Shown piece after piece: positions 47,288-58,229 of a DNA stretch of 64,000 nt. Origin of the DNA: Gordonia oryzae (GTDB lineage Bacteria; Actinomycetota; Actinomycetes; Mycobacteriales; Mycobacteriaceae); contig NZ_RKMH01000001.1 in NCBI RefSeq assembly GCF_003797185.1, positions 248,001 through 312,000 of the forward strand, written 5' to 3'. The translations under genes and the position numbers were made by a program. The stretch's first letter is position 1, and each line of letters starts with the position of its first letter. Under the pieces are notes generated by a model. That model saw only the letters and a program-made list of their open reading frames with translations, had not been told where the DNA came from and did not search any database.

Positions 47288-48205
47288 TCAGGCCGTGAAA
47301 CCCGGTGGCGGACCAGGGTATTCGGGAATGTCGCCGCCGAACTCGGGGCACCTTTCGTGATGTTCGCAGTATCGGCATAGACGTGATCGGCGCGGCCGGA
47401 AGTCGCCGGAGGCGACAGCAGCCCGGATGGCCCGCCAGATCGCCGACAAGGTGCGGCCGAACCGCTCGAGTTCGTCGCGGTCGGGAGTGTAGGTGAGCAC
47501 CTGCCCGTCGGACAGATACATCAGTTGCAGACGGGTGGGGACCACCCCCCGAATCCGCAGGATCGCCAGCGCGTAGAACTTCATCTGGAACAGCGCCTTG
47601 GCCTCGTAGGACTCGCTGGGCGCGCGACCGGTCTTGTAGTCGACCACCCGGATCTCCCCGGTGGGAGCAATGTCGATCCGATCAATGAAGCCGCGCATGA
47701 GCACGTCATCGGCCTCGATCTCGACGTGTTCTTCCACCGCGGCCGCATCGAAGGCCGTCGGATTCTCCATCCGGTAGTAGTTCTCGATGAGTCCGTGCGC
47801 CTCGGCGAGGAAGGCCTCGTGATCGCCGGGTCCGATCAACTCGGCCAGCGTCGGATCTGCCTCGCAGAGCGCCGCCCAGGCGCCGTCCACGAGAAGGTCT
47901 GCGGACTCCTGGGTACGCAGTGACGCCGGCATGTCGAAGAGGTTCTCGAGAGCGGCGTGGACGACAGTTCCACGGGTCTGCGCCTTCGTGGGTGTCTCCG
48001 GGAACCGGTCGATCGCACGATAGCGATACAGCAGCGGGCACTGTTTGAAGTCGGCGGCACGCGAGGGCGACAGTGCCAACGGTCGACCGACGAGACCGCG
48101 CCCGGATCCTGGCGTCGACACCTCCTCCGGGATCGGGTCGCCCGGTGCCGCCGGGGCGGGTACCGGAGTGGCCTGGATGGACCCGGGAGAAACTGTGGTC
48201 GTCAC
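47288..48205 (-). CDS. RecB-like nuclease with iron-sulphur cysteines (Rv2119-like)
   Basis: A 305-residue PD-(D/E)XK exonuclease. After a disordered N-terminus (to 40) it has LSPSRAADFKQCPLLYRYRA with Cys56, GTVVHAALENLF (His), MRGFIDRIDIAPTGEIRVVDYKTGR (the catalytic Asp ... Asp-x-Lys) and QMKFYALAILR (Q-x-x-x-Y). The end has Cys277, Cys280 and Cys286 (CRYCEHHERC). Four such cysteines frame a [4Fe-4S] cluster in AddB and Cas4 nucleases. GTG 48205 has TACCCT 7 nt upstream. Divergent from trmI, like Rv2119 and Rv2118c. A DNA-repair role is inferred; no cas genes are nearby. Confidence 0.87.
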   Translation of the reverse strand: MTTTVSPGSIQATPVPAPAAPGDPIPEEVSTPGSGRGLVGRPLALSPSRAADFKQCPLLYRYRAIDRFPETPTKAQTRGTVVHAALENLFDMPASLRTQESADLLVDGAWAALCEADPTLAELIGPGDHEAFLAEAHGLIENYYRMENPTAFDAAAVEEHVEIEADDVLMRGFIDRIDIAPTGEIRVVDYKTGRAPSESYEAKALFQMKFYALAILRIRGVVPTRLQLMYLSDGQVLTYTPDRDELERFGRTLSAIWRAIRAAVASGDFRPRRSRLCRYCEHHERCPEFGGDIPEYPGPPPGFTA

Positions 48206-48212
48206 ATTTGGC

Positions 48213-48218
48213 AGGGTA
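48213..48218 (-). promoter_or_regulatory. -10 box, leaderless RecB-like gene
   Basis: On the minus strand TACCCT is 7 nt before GTG 48205. Confidence 0.5.
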
Positions 48219-48315
48219 GGGCTCGACTGTGACAAACCCGAGCACATCGGCGACAATTGCCGCGCGCGGCGAGGGGACCCACATCATAGGCATCGGAAAC
48301 GTCCTGCCACAGTAG

Positions 48316-49209
<894 letters not shown>

Positions 49210-49321
49210 CTCCGCGCACCGCCGCGCCGGAAACATCGTTAATACGTTGCGAAGACGCACTTTTAACACATCATCACCACATCTGGGTACGCGGTGCACG
49301 GCGATTCCTCGCTCCTGCCGG

Positions 49322-49327
49322 TAGCGT
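49322..49327 (+). promoter_or_regulatory. -10 box of mpa
   Basis: TAGCGT implies a start near 49334 and a leader of about 50 nt carrying GAGAGGAG before ATG 49383. Confidence 0.4.
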
Positions 49328-49382
49328 GGTGTCACGGCGCAAGCGCTCCATTGGGAGCGATTGCCGGGGAGAGGAGTCAGTA

Positions 49383-51224
49383 ATGACCGAATCTGATCGC
49401 CATGAAGCCTCGGTGGACAACACTGGCGGCGATGACCCGAGCGAGTCCACGGATGCGCGCAACGTCGAGCCCGCGCGCACGCGCGATGTCGATGCGGGGG
49501 AGACGTTTACTCCTGCCTATACCCCGCCCCAGGCCGCGGCGCGCGCGGAACGGGAACGCTCGGCGTTCACTCGGGCGTCGGACCCGAAGGAACTACAGGA
49601 TCGCGTCGACAACCTCAGCGCCCGCAACGCCAAGCTCCTCGAAACCCTGAAAGAGGCGCGCCAGCAACTCGTCGCTCTGCGCGAAGAGGTCGACCGGCTC
49701 GGACAGCCGCCGAGTGGTTACGGCGTGCTGCTCGAGATCTACCCGGACCTGACCGTCGACGTGTTCACCTCGGGACGCAAGATGCGTCTGACATGTTCGC
49801 CGAACATCGACACCGAGGTGCTGCACAAGGGTCAGACCCTGCGCCTGAACGAGGCGCTGACGATCGTCGAAGCCTGTGACTTCGATTCGGTCGGCGAGAT
49901 CAGCACACTGCGTGAGGTCCTCGCTGACGGCAACCGCGCACTCGTCGTCGGGCACGCAGATGAGGAACGCGTGGTGTGGCTGGCCGAGCCGCTACGTGGC
50001 GAGGTCGACGGGGAGGACGGTAAGCGTCGCAAGCTGCGCCCCGGTGACTCCCTGCTCATCGACACCAAGGCGGGATTCGCCTTCGAGCGGGTGCCCAAGG
50101 CCGAGGTCGAGGATCTCGTGCTCGAGGAGGTGCCCGACGTCGGCTACGAGGACATCGGAGGCCTCGGTCGTCAGATCGAGCAGATCCGCGACGCCGTCGA
50201 GCTGCCGTTCCTGCACAAGGATCTCTTCCGCGACTACGCGCTGCGTCCGCCCAAGGGCGTGCTGCTCTACGGTCCTCCTGGTTGCGGTAAAACGCTGATC
50301 GCCAAGGCGGTGGCCAATTCGCTCGCCAAGAAGATTGCCCAGGTGCGCGGCGACGATGCTAACGAGGCCAAGTCCTACTTCCTCAACATCAAGGGTCCCG
50401 AACTGCTCAACAAGTTCGTCGGCGAGACCGAGCGGCACATCCGGCTCATCTTCCAGCGGGCCCGGGAGAAGGCGTCGGAGGGGACCCCGGTCATCGTGTT
50501 CTTCGACGAGATGGACTCGATCTTCCGCACCCGTGGCTCCGGTGTCTCCTCGGACGTGGAGACCACCGTGGTACCGCAGCTGCTCAGCGAGATCGACGGC
50601 GTCGAAGGCCTGGAGAACGTCATCGTCATCGGTGCCTCCAACCGAGAGGACATGATCGATCCCGCCATCCTGCGGCCCGGACGACTCGACGTGAAGATCA
50701 AGATCGAACGTCCCGACGCCGAGTCGGCGATCGACATCTTTTCCAAGTACCTCACCGAGTCACTGCCGGTGCACGCCGACGACCTCGGTGAGTTCGGAGG
50801 CGATCGGACCGCATGCGTCAACGCGATGATCGAGAAGGTTGTCGAGCGGATGTACGCCGAGAGTGATGATAACCGCTTCCTGGAGGTGACCTACGCCAAC
50901 GGCGACAAAGAGGTCATGTACTTCAAGGACTTCAACTCCGGCGCGATGATCCAGAACGTCGTCGACCGGGCGAAGAAGTACGCCATCAAGTCACAATTGG
51001 ACACCGGCGCACCGGGTCTGCGGGTGCAGCACCTGTTCGACTCGATCCTCGACGAGTTCGCCGAGAACGAGGACTTGCCCAACACCACCAATCCCGACGA
51101 CTGGGCCAGGATCTCGGGCAAGAAGGGCGAGCGCATCGTCTACATTCGCACGCTGGTCACCGGCAAGAGTTCGGGCGCGAGCCGCGCCATCGACACCGAG
51201 ACCAACACCGGCCAGTACCTCTAG
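49383..51224 (+). CDS. mpa: Proteasome-associated AAA+ ATPase (Mpa/ARC)
   Basis: The 613-residue ring ATPase that binds pupylated proteins, unfolds them and feeds them to the 20S proteasome. A disordered acidic N-terminus is followed by the Pup-binding coiled coil (~60-105; [20 protein letters not shown]) and tandem OB domains (~105-255). The AAA domain has Walker A GPPGCGKT (297-304), Walker B FFDEMD (373-378) and [12 protein letters not shown]. It ends in Gln-Tyr-Leu, the motif with the penultimate Tyr that docks into proteasome pockets. ATG 49383 with GAGAGGAG. The downstream dop-pup-prc genes are separated from it by the ABC exporter and glgP. Confidence 0.97.
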   Translation: MTESDRHEASVDNTGGDDPSESTDARNVEPARTRDVDAGETFTPAYTPPQAAARAERERSAFTRASDPKELQDRVDNLSARNAKLLETLKEARQQLVALREEVDRLGQPPSGYGVLLEIYPDLTVDVFTSGRKMRLTCSPNIDTEVLHKGQTLRLNEALTIVEACDFDSVGEISTLREVLADGNRALVVGHADEERVVWLAEPLRGEVDGEDGKRRKLRPGDSLLIDTKAGFAFERVPKAEVEDLVLEEVPDVGYEDIGGLGRQIEQIRDAVELPFLHKDLFRDYALRPPKGVLLYGPPGCGKTLIAKAVANSLAKKIAQVRGDDANEAKSYFLNIKGPELLNKFVGETERHIRLIFQRAREKASEGTPVIVFFDEMDSIFRTRGSGVSSDVETTVVPQLLSEIDGVEGLENVIVIGASNREDMIDPAILRPGRLDVKIKIERPDAESAIDIFSKYLTESLPVHADDLGEFGGDRTACVNAMIEKVVERMYAESDDNRFLEVTYANGDKEVMYFKDFNSGAMIQNVVDRAKKYAIKSQLDTGAPGLRVQHLFDSILDEFAENEDLPNTTNPDDWARISGKKGERIVYIRTLVTGKSSGASRAIDTETNTGQYL

Positions 51225-51252
51225 GCCGACACCGGTCTGACATCGGCTCGGT

Positions 51253-51284
51253 GCTGCCCACTCCCGATTCGGGGAGTGGGCAGC
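51253..51284 (+). terminator. Terminator after mpa
   Basis: A perfect 13-bp GC-rich stem (51253-51265 with 51272-51284) and a 6-nt loop lie 28 nt after the mpa stop. No U-tract follows. Confidence 0.6.
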
Positions 51285-51381
51285 TCCTGTCTGACCCCAC
51301 CCGTCCCGACGGCACCTTTCGCCGCCCCCGTTTTGTCCGTCATCCACAGGACGAGGCGGGGACGGGTGGCCTCGGACGCAC

Positions 51382-51387
51382 TAGAGT
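51382..51387 (+). promoter_or_regulatory. -10 box, leaderless FHA-ABC gene
   Basis: TAGAGT is 6 nt before GTG 51394, which favours that codon over ATG 51397. Confidence 0.5.
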
Positions 51388-51393
51388 CTGTCG

Positions 51394-53970
51394 GTGATGA
51401 ACAGTAGCGTCTCGATGATTCCCGGCCGGCTGACTGTCGGCGGGATCACGTACCGACTCGGCGATTCGCCACGGGTTCGTATCGGCCGTACCCCCGACAA
51501 CGACGTCGTCGTGAACCATCCGCTGGTATCTCGGCATCACCTGTCGATCGAGTGGCGGGGGACCGGCTGGTGGGCGGTCGACGCCGGTAGCACCAACGGC
51601 TTCTTCCACGGTCCGCAGCGGCTGTCGGAGCTACCGCTGACCGCAGGCGCAGGTTTTCGGCTCGGTGACGCGACCACCGGCCCGCTCGTCGAGGTGGCGC
51701 TCGACGCCCCGCCCGCGGCGGGCATCGCGGGGCCGCGGCACGGGGCCGTTGCGCGGCCGGGTTCGCCGGTCCCACCATCCCCGCCGCCACCCCCGCGACG
51801 CCCACCTGCTGCCCCGCCCGGCCCGGCGGGGTCCGGGCCACGTCCGGCCGCTGCGGGTTCTGCTCGGATGCCGATGCGCGTGCCGGCACCGGGCACCTAC
51901 GAACCCGGCGCGGTTGCGCCGATGCCCGCCGAGCTCGCCGATGCGCCGCACCTGCAGGCCCTCAAGCAGAACGTTTCGGCGATCTACCAGCTGCCCGGGC
52001 GCACCGAACGTCCGGGCCGCGAGACGATCTCGCTCGCCGGTTCACAGTCGATCGGCCGCACCCCCGACAACGACATCGTCGTCAGCGACGTACTCGCATC
52101 ACGCCACCACGCCCGGGTACTTTCCCGGCCCGACGGTCTGTACATCGAAGACCTGCGAAGCGTCAACGGCACCTATGTCAATGGCCAACGTGTGCAACGG
52201 GTTCGGCTGACCGACGGCAACGTTGTCACCATCGGCAACAGCGACTTCGTGGTGTCCGGCGGAAGCCTGATGCGCGGTCAGTCCCAGGCTGTGGTCGCCG
52301 GCGGCCTTCAGGTCAACGGTGTGAGCTTTGTCGTCGACGGGGGTAAGAAACTTCTACAGAACGTCGAGTTCTCGGCCCGACCCGGGTCGTTGACCGCGGT
52401 GATCGGGCCCTCGGGTGCAGGCAAGTCGACGGTCTCGCGCATCGTCGCCGGGCTGAACTCGCCGACCAGCGGGCGGGTCACCTTCGAGAATCGCAGCGTC
52501 CACGAGGAATACGACTCGCTGCGCACCCGCATCGGCATGGTGCCGCAGAAGGACGTCCTGCACCACAAGCTCACCCTGCGCCAGGCCCTGCGCTATGCCG
52601 CCGAGCTGCGTCTGCCGCCGGATCTGTCGAAAGCCGACCGCGACAACGTGATCAACGGTGTGCTCGCCGAGCTGCAGCTCACCGAGCATGTCGACACACG
52701 CGTCGAGAAGCTCTCCGGCGGCCAGCAGAAGCGCGCGTCGGTGGCGATGGAACTGCTCACCGGGCCCTCGCTGTTGATTCTCGATGAGCCCACCTCCGGC
52801 CTCGATCCGGCCCTCGATCGCCAGGTGATGTCGACGCTGCGTCGTCTGGCCGACGCAGGCCGAGTGGTCCTGGTGGTCACCCACTCGCTGACCTACCTGT
52901 CGATGTGCGATCAAGTGCTGCTGCTGGCGCCGGGCGGAAAGACCGCCTACTGCGGACCGCCGACAGAGGTCGGGGCCGCGATGGGCACCTCGGACTGGGC
53001 GGAGATCTTCGCATTCGTCGCCGATGCCCCCGACACTGCACACATGCGCTATCTGCAGGGCAGGCGGCCTCCGACACCACCGCTACCGCCGCGGCCGCCG
53101 GGTCCCCCGATCCCGGTGCCGCAGACCAGCTTCACGCGACAGTCGAGCACGATCGGTCGGCGCCAGATACGCCTGATCTTCGCCGACCTCGGCTATCTGG
53201 CGTTCCTGATCCTGCTCCCGGTGGTGCTGGGATTGCTGACGCTGGTCATCCCGGGCAGCGATGGATTCAACGCGAAGATGGCCGCCGACCCCAACCTGAT
53301 CCCGCCGCGTCCGGCCGCCAAGGACCCGGTCGAGGCGGTGCAGATCCTCGTCGTGCTCGTGGTGGGTGCGGCGTTCATGGGAGCGGCGTTGACGATGCGC
53401 GACCTGGTCGGCGAGCGCGACATCTTCGAACGCGAACGAGCGGTGGGGCTGCGTCCCGGTGCCTACCTGTGGGCCAAGGTGGTGGTGTTCTTCTGCACCG
53501 CGATACTGCAGAGCGCGGTGATGGTCGCGATCACCTTCGCCGGTCGGGGGCTACCGCATCGTGGTGGTCCGTTGGTGCCGCCGCCGGTGGCCCTGTTTGT
53601 CGCGATCGCCGCGCTGGCGTGCGTGTCGACCCTGGTCGGGCTGGCGATCTCGGCGGCAGTCCGCTCGCAGGAGCAGGCGATGCCACCGCTGGTGATCATC
53701 ATCATGGTGCAGTTGGTGTTCTGCGGTGGCCTGTTCGCACTGGACAAGCCCGGGCTACAACAGCTCTCGTGGATCTTCCCGTCATACTGGGGCTACGTCG
53801 CGTCGGCGGGAGCAGTCGACCTGCGCACGATCAATCCCGACGCGACCCAGAAGGTCTCGCTGTGGCAGACCTCGCCCGCGCACGCGGGGCTGGCGCTCGG
53901 GGTACTGCTGGTGATCGCGATGATCCTTTCAGTGTTCACCTACTCGCGTCTGCGGCTCACGAAACGCTGA
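51394..53970 (+). CDS. FHA-domain ABC exporter, fused ATPase-permease (Rv1747-like)
   Basis: An 858-residue ABC-G-type exporter. Two FHA domains (FHA1 ~15-90 with IGRTPDNDVVVNHPLVSRHH; FHA2 ~215-295 with IGRTPDNDIVVSDVLASRHH and VNGTYVNG) bind phosphothreonine, joined by a Pro-rich linker. The ATPase has Walker [10 protein letters not shown] (~338-346), signature LSGGQQKR (~440) and LLILDEPTSGLDP. After a Pro-rich linker the ABC2 permease has about six helices (~600-855). In M. tuberculosis Rv1747 is regulated by kinase PknF and exports lipooligosaccharide-like envelope material; here no kinase gene is adjacent. Its last 797 nt are duplicated downstream. Confidence 0.93.
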   Translation: MMNSSVSMIPGRLTVGGITYRLGDSPRVRIGRTPDNDVVVNHPLVSRHHLSIEWRGTGWWAVDAGSTNGFFHGPQRLSELPLTAGAGFRLGDATTGPLVEVALDAPPAAGIAGPRHGAVARPGSPVPPSPPPPPRRPPAAPPGPAGSGPRPAAAGSARMPMRVPAPGTYEPGAVAPMPAELADAPHLQALKQNVSAIYQLPGRTERPGRETISLAGSQSIGRTPDNDIVVSDVLASRHHARVLSRPDGLYIEDLRSVNGTYVNGQRVQRVRLTDGNVVTIGNSDFVVSGGSLMRGQSQAVVAGGLQVNGVSFVVDGGKKLLQNVEFSARPGSLTAVIGPSGAGKSTVSRIVAGLNSPTSGRVTFENRSVHEEYDSLRTRIGMVPQKDVLHHKLTLRQALRYAAELRLPPDLSKADRDNVINGVLAELQLTEHVDTRVEKLSGGQQKRASVAMELLTGPSLLILDEPTSGLDPALDRQVMSTLRRLADAGRVVLVVTHSLTYLSMCDQVLLLAPGGKTAYCGPPTEVGAAMGTSDWAEIFAFVADAPDTAHMRYLQGRRPPTPPLPPRPPGPPIPVPQTSFTRQSSTIGRRQIRLIFADLGYLAFLILLPVVLGLLTLVIPGSDGFNAKMAADPNLIPPRPAAKDPVEAVQILVVLVVGAAFMGAALTMRDLVGERDIFERERAVGLRPGAYLWAKVVVFFCTAILQSAVMVAITFAGRGLPHRGGPLVPPPVALFVAIAALACVSTLVGLAISAAVRSQEQAMPPLVIIIMVQLVFCGGLFALDKPGLQQLSWIFPSYWGYVASAGAVDLRTINPDATQKVSLWQTSPAHAGLALGVLLVIAMILSVFTYSRLRLTKR

Positions 53971-53982
53971 GCCGCAGACGCG
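53945..53982. terminator. Bidirectional terminator, ABC gene/glgP stub
   Basis: A perfect 15-bp stem (53945-53959 with 53968-53982) around an 8-nt loop contains the ABC stop codon. It suits convergent genes. An identical copy is at 55456-55493. Confidence 0.65.
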
Positions 53983-54003
53983 GGTCTCCGAGCCCGTCTC
54001 AGC

Positions 54004-54684
54004 TCACCCGCCCGCCGGCGCCGGATACCGTACGAGTCCGAGTTCGGCGTCGTCGGCCAGCAGCAACTGGCGCGGCAGCACACGCGCGGTGTAGCCGAGC
54101 ACGCCGGAACGGTGCGGGGTGACCGTCGTGGTGAAGGCCACCCGACCCAAGGCGTCGGGACCGCCGGTGGGACTCATCGGCGACACGGTCGGCTCGACGA
54201 TGTCGCCGGCGTCGTCGACCCGACCGAGAACCGCTTCGACCGTCACCTCGTCGGCAGCCATCCCGCCGAGACCCACCTGTGCGGTCAGGTGCAGTTGCTG
54301 GGCACCCGGGTCGCCGGACTCGTCGAGCCCCGCGATCATCACCGACGGCCACGCCGCCTCGACACGCCTGCGGTAGGCGGCGAGGTCGCGTGCGGCCGCG
54401 TAGTCGTCGGCGACCGCGGCCGTGAACGACTGGGCCGCAGGAGCATACAGCTCGGTGGTGTAGTCACGAACCATCCGGGACGCGAGCACCTTCGGACCGA
54501 GAACCGCGAGCGTGTGGCGCACCATCTCGACCCATCGCTCGGGCAGACCGCTGGTCTCACGTGTGTAGAACAACGGGATGACCGAGTTCTCCAGCAGCGA
54601 ATACAGGGCCTCGGCCTCGAGGTCGTCGCGTCGGTTCTCGTCGGTGACGCCCTCCGCCGACGGGATGGCCCAGCCGTTCTCGCC
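54004..54684 (-). pseudogene. Orphan 3' stub of glgP
   Basis: It encodes the last ~226 residues of the alpha-glucan phosphorylase, from the GENGW region to the stop, identical to the intact gene. It lacks the promoter, start, active site and PLP lysine. Upstream on the minus strand lies antisense ABC sequence, and the duplicated terminator stands between it and the intact glgP. It should not make a useful product. The longest internal frame begins at 54573. Confidence 0.9.
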
Positions 54685-55481
54685 TGATCTTCGCCGACCT
54701 CGGCTATCTGGCGTTCCTGATCCTGCTCCCGGTGGTGCTGGGATTGCTGACGCTGGTCATCCCGGGCAGCGATGGATTCAACGCGAAGATGGCCGCCGAC
54801 CCCAACCTGATCCCGCCGCGTCCGGCCGCCAAGGACCCGGTCGAGGCGGTGCAGATCCTCGTCGTGCTCGTGGTGGGTGCGGCGTTCATGGGAGCGGCGT
54901 TGACGATGCGCGACCTGGTCGGCGAGCGCGACATCTTCGAACGCGAACGAGCGGTGGGGCTGCGTCCCGGTGCCTACCTGTGGGCCAAGGTGGTGGTGTT
55001 CTTCTGCACCGCGATACTGCAGAGCGCGGTGATGGTCGCGATCACCTTCGCCGGTCGGGGGCTACCGCATCGTGGTGGTCCGTTGGTGCCGCCGCCGGTG
55101 GCCCTGTTTGTCGCGATCGCCGCGCTGGCGTGCGTGTCGACCCTGGTCGGGCTGGCGATCTCGGCGGCAGTCCGCTCGCAGGAGCAGGCGATGCCACCGC
55201 TGGTGATCATCATCATGGTGCAGTTGGTGTTCTGCGGTGGCCTGTTCGCACTGGACAAGCCCGGGCTACAACAGCTCTCGTGGATCTTCCCGTCATACTG
55301 GGGCTACGTCGCGTCGGCGGGAGCAGTCGACCTGCGCACGATCAATCCCGACGCGACCCAGAAGGTCTCGCTGTGGCAGACCTCGCCCGCGCACGCGGGG
55401 CTGGCGCTCGGGGTACTGCTGGTGATCGCGATGATCCTTTCAGTGTTCACCTACTCGCGTCTGCGGCTCACGAAACGCTGA
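54685..55481 (+). pseudogene. Orphan 3' stub of the FHA-ABC exporter
   Basis: It encodes residues ~594-858 of the exporter, most of the ABC2 permease, beginning in the LIFADLGYLAFL segment. It has no FHA or ATPase part and no promoter of its own; a GTG at 54732 could open a 249-residue permease-only frame but has no ribosome site that I see. Identical to the 3' end of the intact gene. Confidence 0.9.
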
Positions 55482-55493
55482 GCCGCAGACGCG
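55456..55493. terminator. Second copy of the bidirectional terminator
   Basis: Same 15-bp stem as at 53945-53982. It now ends the intact glgP and the ABC stub. Confidence 0.65.
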
Positions 55494-55514
55494 GGTCTCC
55501 GAGCCCGTCTCAGC

Positions 55515-58070
55515 TCACCCGCCCGCCGGCGCCGGATACCGTACGAGTCCGAGTTCGGCGTCGTCGGCCAGCAGCAACTGGCGCGGCAGCACACGCGCGG
55601 TGTAGCCGAGCACGCCGGAACGGTGCGGGGTGACCGTCGTGGTGAAGGCCACCCGACCCAAGGCGTCGGGACCGCCGGTGGGACTCATCGGCGACACGGT
55701 CGGCTCGACGATGTCGCCGGCGTCGTCGACCCGACCGAGAACCGCTTCGACCGTCACCTCGTCGGCAGCCATCCCGCCGAGACCCACCTGTGCGGTCAGG
55801 TGCAGTTGCTGGGCACCCGGGTCGCCGGACTCGTCGAGCCCCGCGATCATCACCGACGGCCACGCCGCCTCGACACGCCTGCGGTAGGCGGCGAGGTCGC
55901 GTGCGGCCGCGTAGTCGTCGGCGACCGCGGCCGTGAACGACTGGGCCGCAGGAGCATACAGCTCGGTGGTGTAGTCACGAACCATCCGGGACGCGAGCAC
56001 CTTCGGACCGAGAACCGCGAGCGTGTGGCGCACCATCTCGACCCATCGCTCGGGCAGACCGCTGGTCTCACGTGTGTAGAACAACGGGATGACCGAGTTC
56101 TCCAGCAGCGAATACAGGGCCTCGGCCTCGAGGTCGTCGCGTCGGTTCTCGTCGGTGACGCCCTCCGCCGACGGGATGGCCCAGCCGTTCTCGCCGTCGG
56201 CCATCTCGTCCCACCAGCCGTCGAGAATCGACAGATTCAGGCCGCCGTTGAGCGCCGACTTCATCCCTGAGGTACCGCAGGCCTCCATCGGCCGCACCGG
56301 GTTGTTGAGCCAGACGTCGCAGCCTGCGTAGATGTGCCGCGCCATCGAGATGTCGTAGTCGGGCAGGAATACGATGCGATCGCGGATCGTCGGGTCCTCG
56401 GTGAAGCGCACCACCTGCTGGATGAGCGCCTTGCCGCCGTCGTCGGCCGGGTGTGCCTTGCCCGCGATGACCAGCTGCACCGGACGCTGCGGGTCGGTGA
56501 GGATGCGCTTGAGACGGTCGGGATCGCGCAGCATGAGCGTGAGCCGCTTGTAGGTCGCGGCGCGGCGTGCGAATCCGATGGTCAGCACCTCGGGGTCGAA
56601 GAGATCCGCGGTCCAGGACAATTCGACCTCACTGAATCCGCGGTCCCGGCCGCTGGCGTGCGCGCGTCGGCGCACCTCGTCGACCAGCCCGCCGCGCAGC
56701 TGCTGCCGGGTCTTCCACAGATCGGCGGCCGACAACTCGGCGTAGCGGGATGCCGACGAGTCCTCGTCGGCGCCGACGAGTTCGCGCCAAGGGCGTGCGA
56801 CCCACGTGAAGCCGTGCACGCCATTGGTGATCGCTCCGATCGGCACCTCGTCGGCGTCGAATCCGGGCCAGAGGCCGGCGAACATCTCCCGGCTGACCTC
56901 GCCGTGCAGCTGAGACACCCCGTTTGACCGCTGGCCGAGCCGAAAACCCATGTGCGCCATGTTGAACACGCCGGGATCACCTTCGTTGCCGAGTTCGAGG
57001 ACCGTCGCAGCGGACAGGCCGGGAAGCAATCGAGACCCACCGCCGGGGTCGGCGTCGAGGTAGAACGAGACCAGGTCCTTGCCGAAGCGGTCGATGCCCG
57101 CGGGGACCGGGGTGTGGGTGGTGAAGATGTTGGACGCACGTACCACCGACTCCGCGGAGCCGACGTCGAGGCCCGACTCGACGAGCTCGCGGACGCGTTC
57201 GGCGCCGAGGAAGCCCGCGTGTCCCTCGTTCATGTGGAACACCGTGGGCTCGGGGCGGCCGGTGGACGCGCTGAAGGCGCGCAGGGCGCGCACACCGCCG
57301 ATGCCGAGCAGGATCTCCTGTTTGATCCGATGATCCTGATCGCCGCCGTAGAGCCGGTCGGTCACCGAACGCAGTTCGTCGTCATTGGCCGGGATGTCGG
57401 AGTCGAGCAGCAGCAACGGGATCCGGCCCACGGTCGCTATCCAGACCTGCGCGTGCAGAGTGCGTCCGCCGGGCATCGACACGGTCACGTCGACCGGATG
57501 CTCTCCGTCAGTGAGCAGGTCCAGCGGCAGCAGCCCTGGATCGTTGACGGGGTAGCGCTCGATTTGCCACCCATCGTGCGAAAGGCTCTGCCGAAAGTAT
57601 CCCGAGCGGTAGAACAGGCCCACCCCGATGAGTGGCAGGCCCAGATCCGAGGCCGCTTTGAGATGGTCGCCGGCCAGGATGCCCAGGCCGCCGGAGTAGA
57701 TCGGTAGCACCTCGGAGATCCCGAATTCCATCGAGAAGTAGGCGATCCCCGGGGGCATCGGCACCCCGTTGCTTTCCTGTCGGCCGAACCACTGCGGTTC
57801 GGCCCGATAGGTGTCGAGCTCTGCGCGCAGCGCTTCGAGCCGGCCGCGGAAGCCGTCGTCGTCGGCGAGTTCGGCCAGCCGCGCGGGATCGACCTCGGCG
57901 AGCAGGCGGAGTGGATCTGCGAAGGAGTGCCACAGATCGGGGTCGATCGTGGCGAACAGATCCTGGGTGTCGCTGTGCCACACCCAGCGCAGATTGCGGG
58001 CCAGGACGTCGAGGTCGGCGAGCGGGGCCGGGAGCGGTACGCGGACGGTGAACCGGCGGAAGGCTTTCAC
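55515..58070 (-). CDS. glgP: Alpha-glucan phosphorylase
   Basis: An 851-residue GT35 phosphorylase that releases glucose-1-phosphate from glycogen-like alpha-1,4-glucans. It belongs to the bacterial form with an N-terminal DUF3417 domain ([20 protein letters not shown] ... WHSD). Core motifs: [50 protein letters not shown] and [16 protein letters not shown], whose Lys holds pyridoxal phosphate (near residue 605). GTG 58070 has TAGCGT 7 nt upstream. It diverges from dop. The final 681 nt are duplicated to the left. Glycogen use has no known link to pupylation, so the location is unexplained. Confidence 0.94.
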   Translation of the reverse strand: MKAFRRFTVRVPLPAPLADLDVLARNLRWVWHSDTQDLFATIDPDLWHSFADPLRLLAEVDPARLAELADDDGFRGRLEALRAELDTYRAEPQWFGRQESNGVPMPPGIAYFSMEFGISEVLPIYSGGLGILAGDHLKAASDLGLPLIGVGLFYRSGYFRQSLSHDGWQIERYPVNDPGLLPLDLLTDGEHPVDVTVSMPGGRTLHAQVWIATVGRIPLLLLDSDIPANDDELRSVTDRLYGGDQDHRIKQEILLGIGGVRALRAFSASTGRPEPTVFHMNEGHAGFLGAERVRELVESGLDVGSAESVVRASNIFTTHTPVPAGIDRFGKDLVSFYLDADPGGGSRLLPGLSAATVLELGNEGDPGVFNMAHMGFRLGQRSNGVSQLHGEVSREMFAGLWPGFDADEVPIGAITNGVHGFTWVARPWRELVGADEDSSASRYAELSAADLWKTRQQLRGGLVDEVRRRAHASGRDRGFSEVELSWTADLFDPEVLTIGFARRAATYKRLTLMLRDPDRLKRILTDPQRPVQLVIAGKAHPADDGGKALIQQVVRFTEDPTIRDRIVFLPDYDISMARHIYAGCDVWLNNPVRPMEACGTSGMKSALNGGLNLSILDGWWDEMADGENGWAIPSAEGVTDENRRDDLEAEALYSLLENSVIPLFYTRETSGLPERWVEMVRHTLAVLGPKVLASRMVRDYTTELYAPAAQSFTAAVADDYAAARDLAAYRRRVEAAWPSVMIAGLDESGDPGAQQLHLTAQVGLGGMAADEVTVEAVLGRVDDAGDIVEPTVSPMSPTGGPDALGRVAFTTTVTPHRSGVLGYTARVLPRQLLLADDAELGLVRYPAPAGG

Positions 58071-58077
58071 GGCGTAG

Positions 58078-58083
58078 ACGCTA
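58078..58083 (-). promoter_or_regulatory. -10 box, leaderless glgP
   Basis: On the minus strand TAGCGT is 7 nt before GTG 58070. It lies outside the duplicated segment. Confidence 0.5.
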
Positions 58084-58216
58084 CCGACGTCGGCGACCGG
58101 CCGCACCGCAAGCGGAGCGGTGTTCCTCAACTCATCCCGATGCCGACCACAGCGCCCGGGCATCTCACCGGTCGGCGCCCCGGTGGGTGGGATCGGTGGC
58201 ATCGGCCGCCGACCTC

Positions 58217-58222
58217 TACCCT
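58217..58222 (+). promoter_or_regulatory. -10 box, leaderless dop
   Basis: TACCCT is 7 nt before ATG 58230. Confidence 0.45.
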
Positions 58223-58229
58223 CGGATGC

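Larger units (their letters stand above)
53174..54684. repeat. 1,511-bp tandem duplication, copy 1
   Basis: Left copy, covering the 3' 797 nt of the ABC gene, the convergent terminator and the 3' 681 nt of glgP. Copy 2 lies exactly 1,511 bp further on. CGCC occurs at 53170-53173, 54681-54684 and 56192-56195, so the join could lie anywhere in those four bases. All parts I compared are identical. Confidence 0.95.
54685..56195. repeat. 1,511-bp tandem duplication, copy 2
   Basis: Right copy. Its left end is the new junction (glgP antisense joined to ABC sense at CGCC, 54681-54684); its right end continues into the intact glgP gene. Confidence 0.95.

Noticed and set aside
47288-48205. Cas4 and an associated CRISPR locus
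   Set aside because: The Cys pattern is Cas4-like, but there is no repeat array or cas gene and the gene matches the Rv2119 position next to trmI.
53170-56195. Insertion sequence or transposon as cause of the duplication
   Set aside because: No transposase, terminal inverted repeats or target duplication beyond the 4-bp CGCC microhomology.
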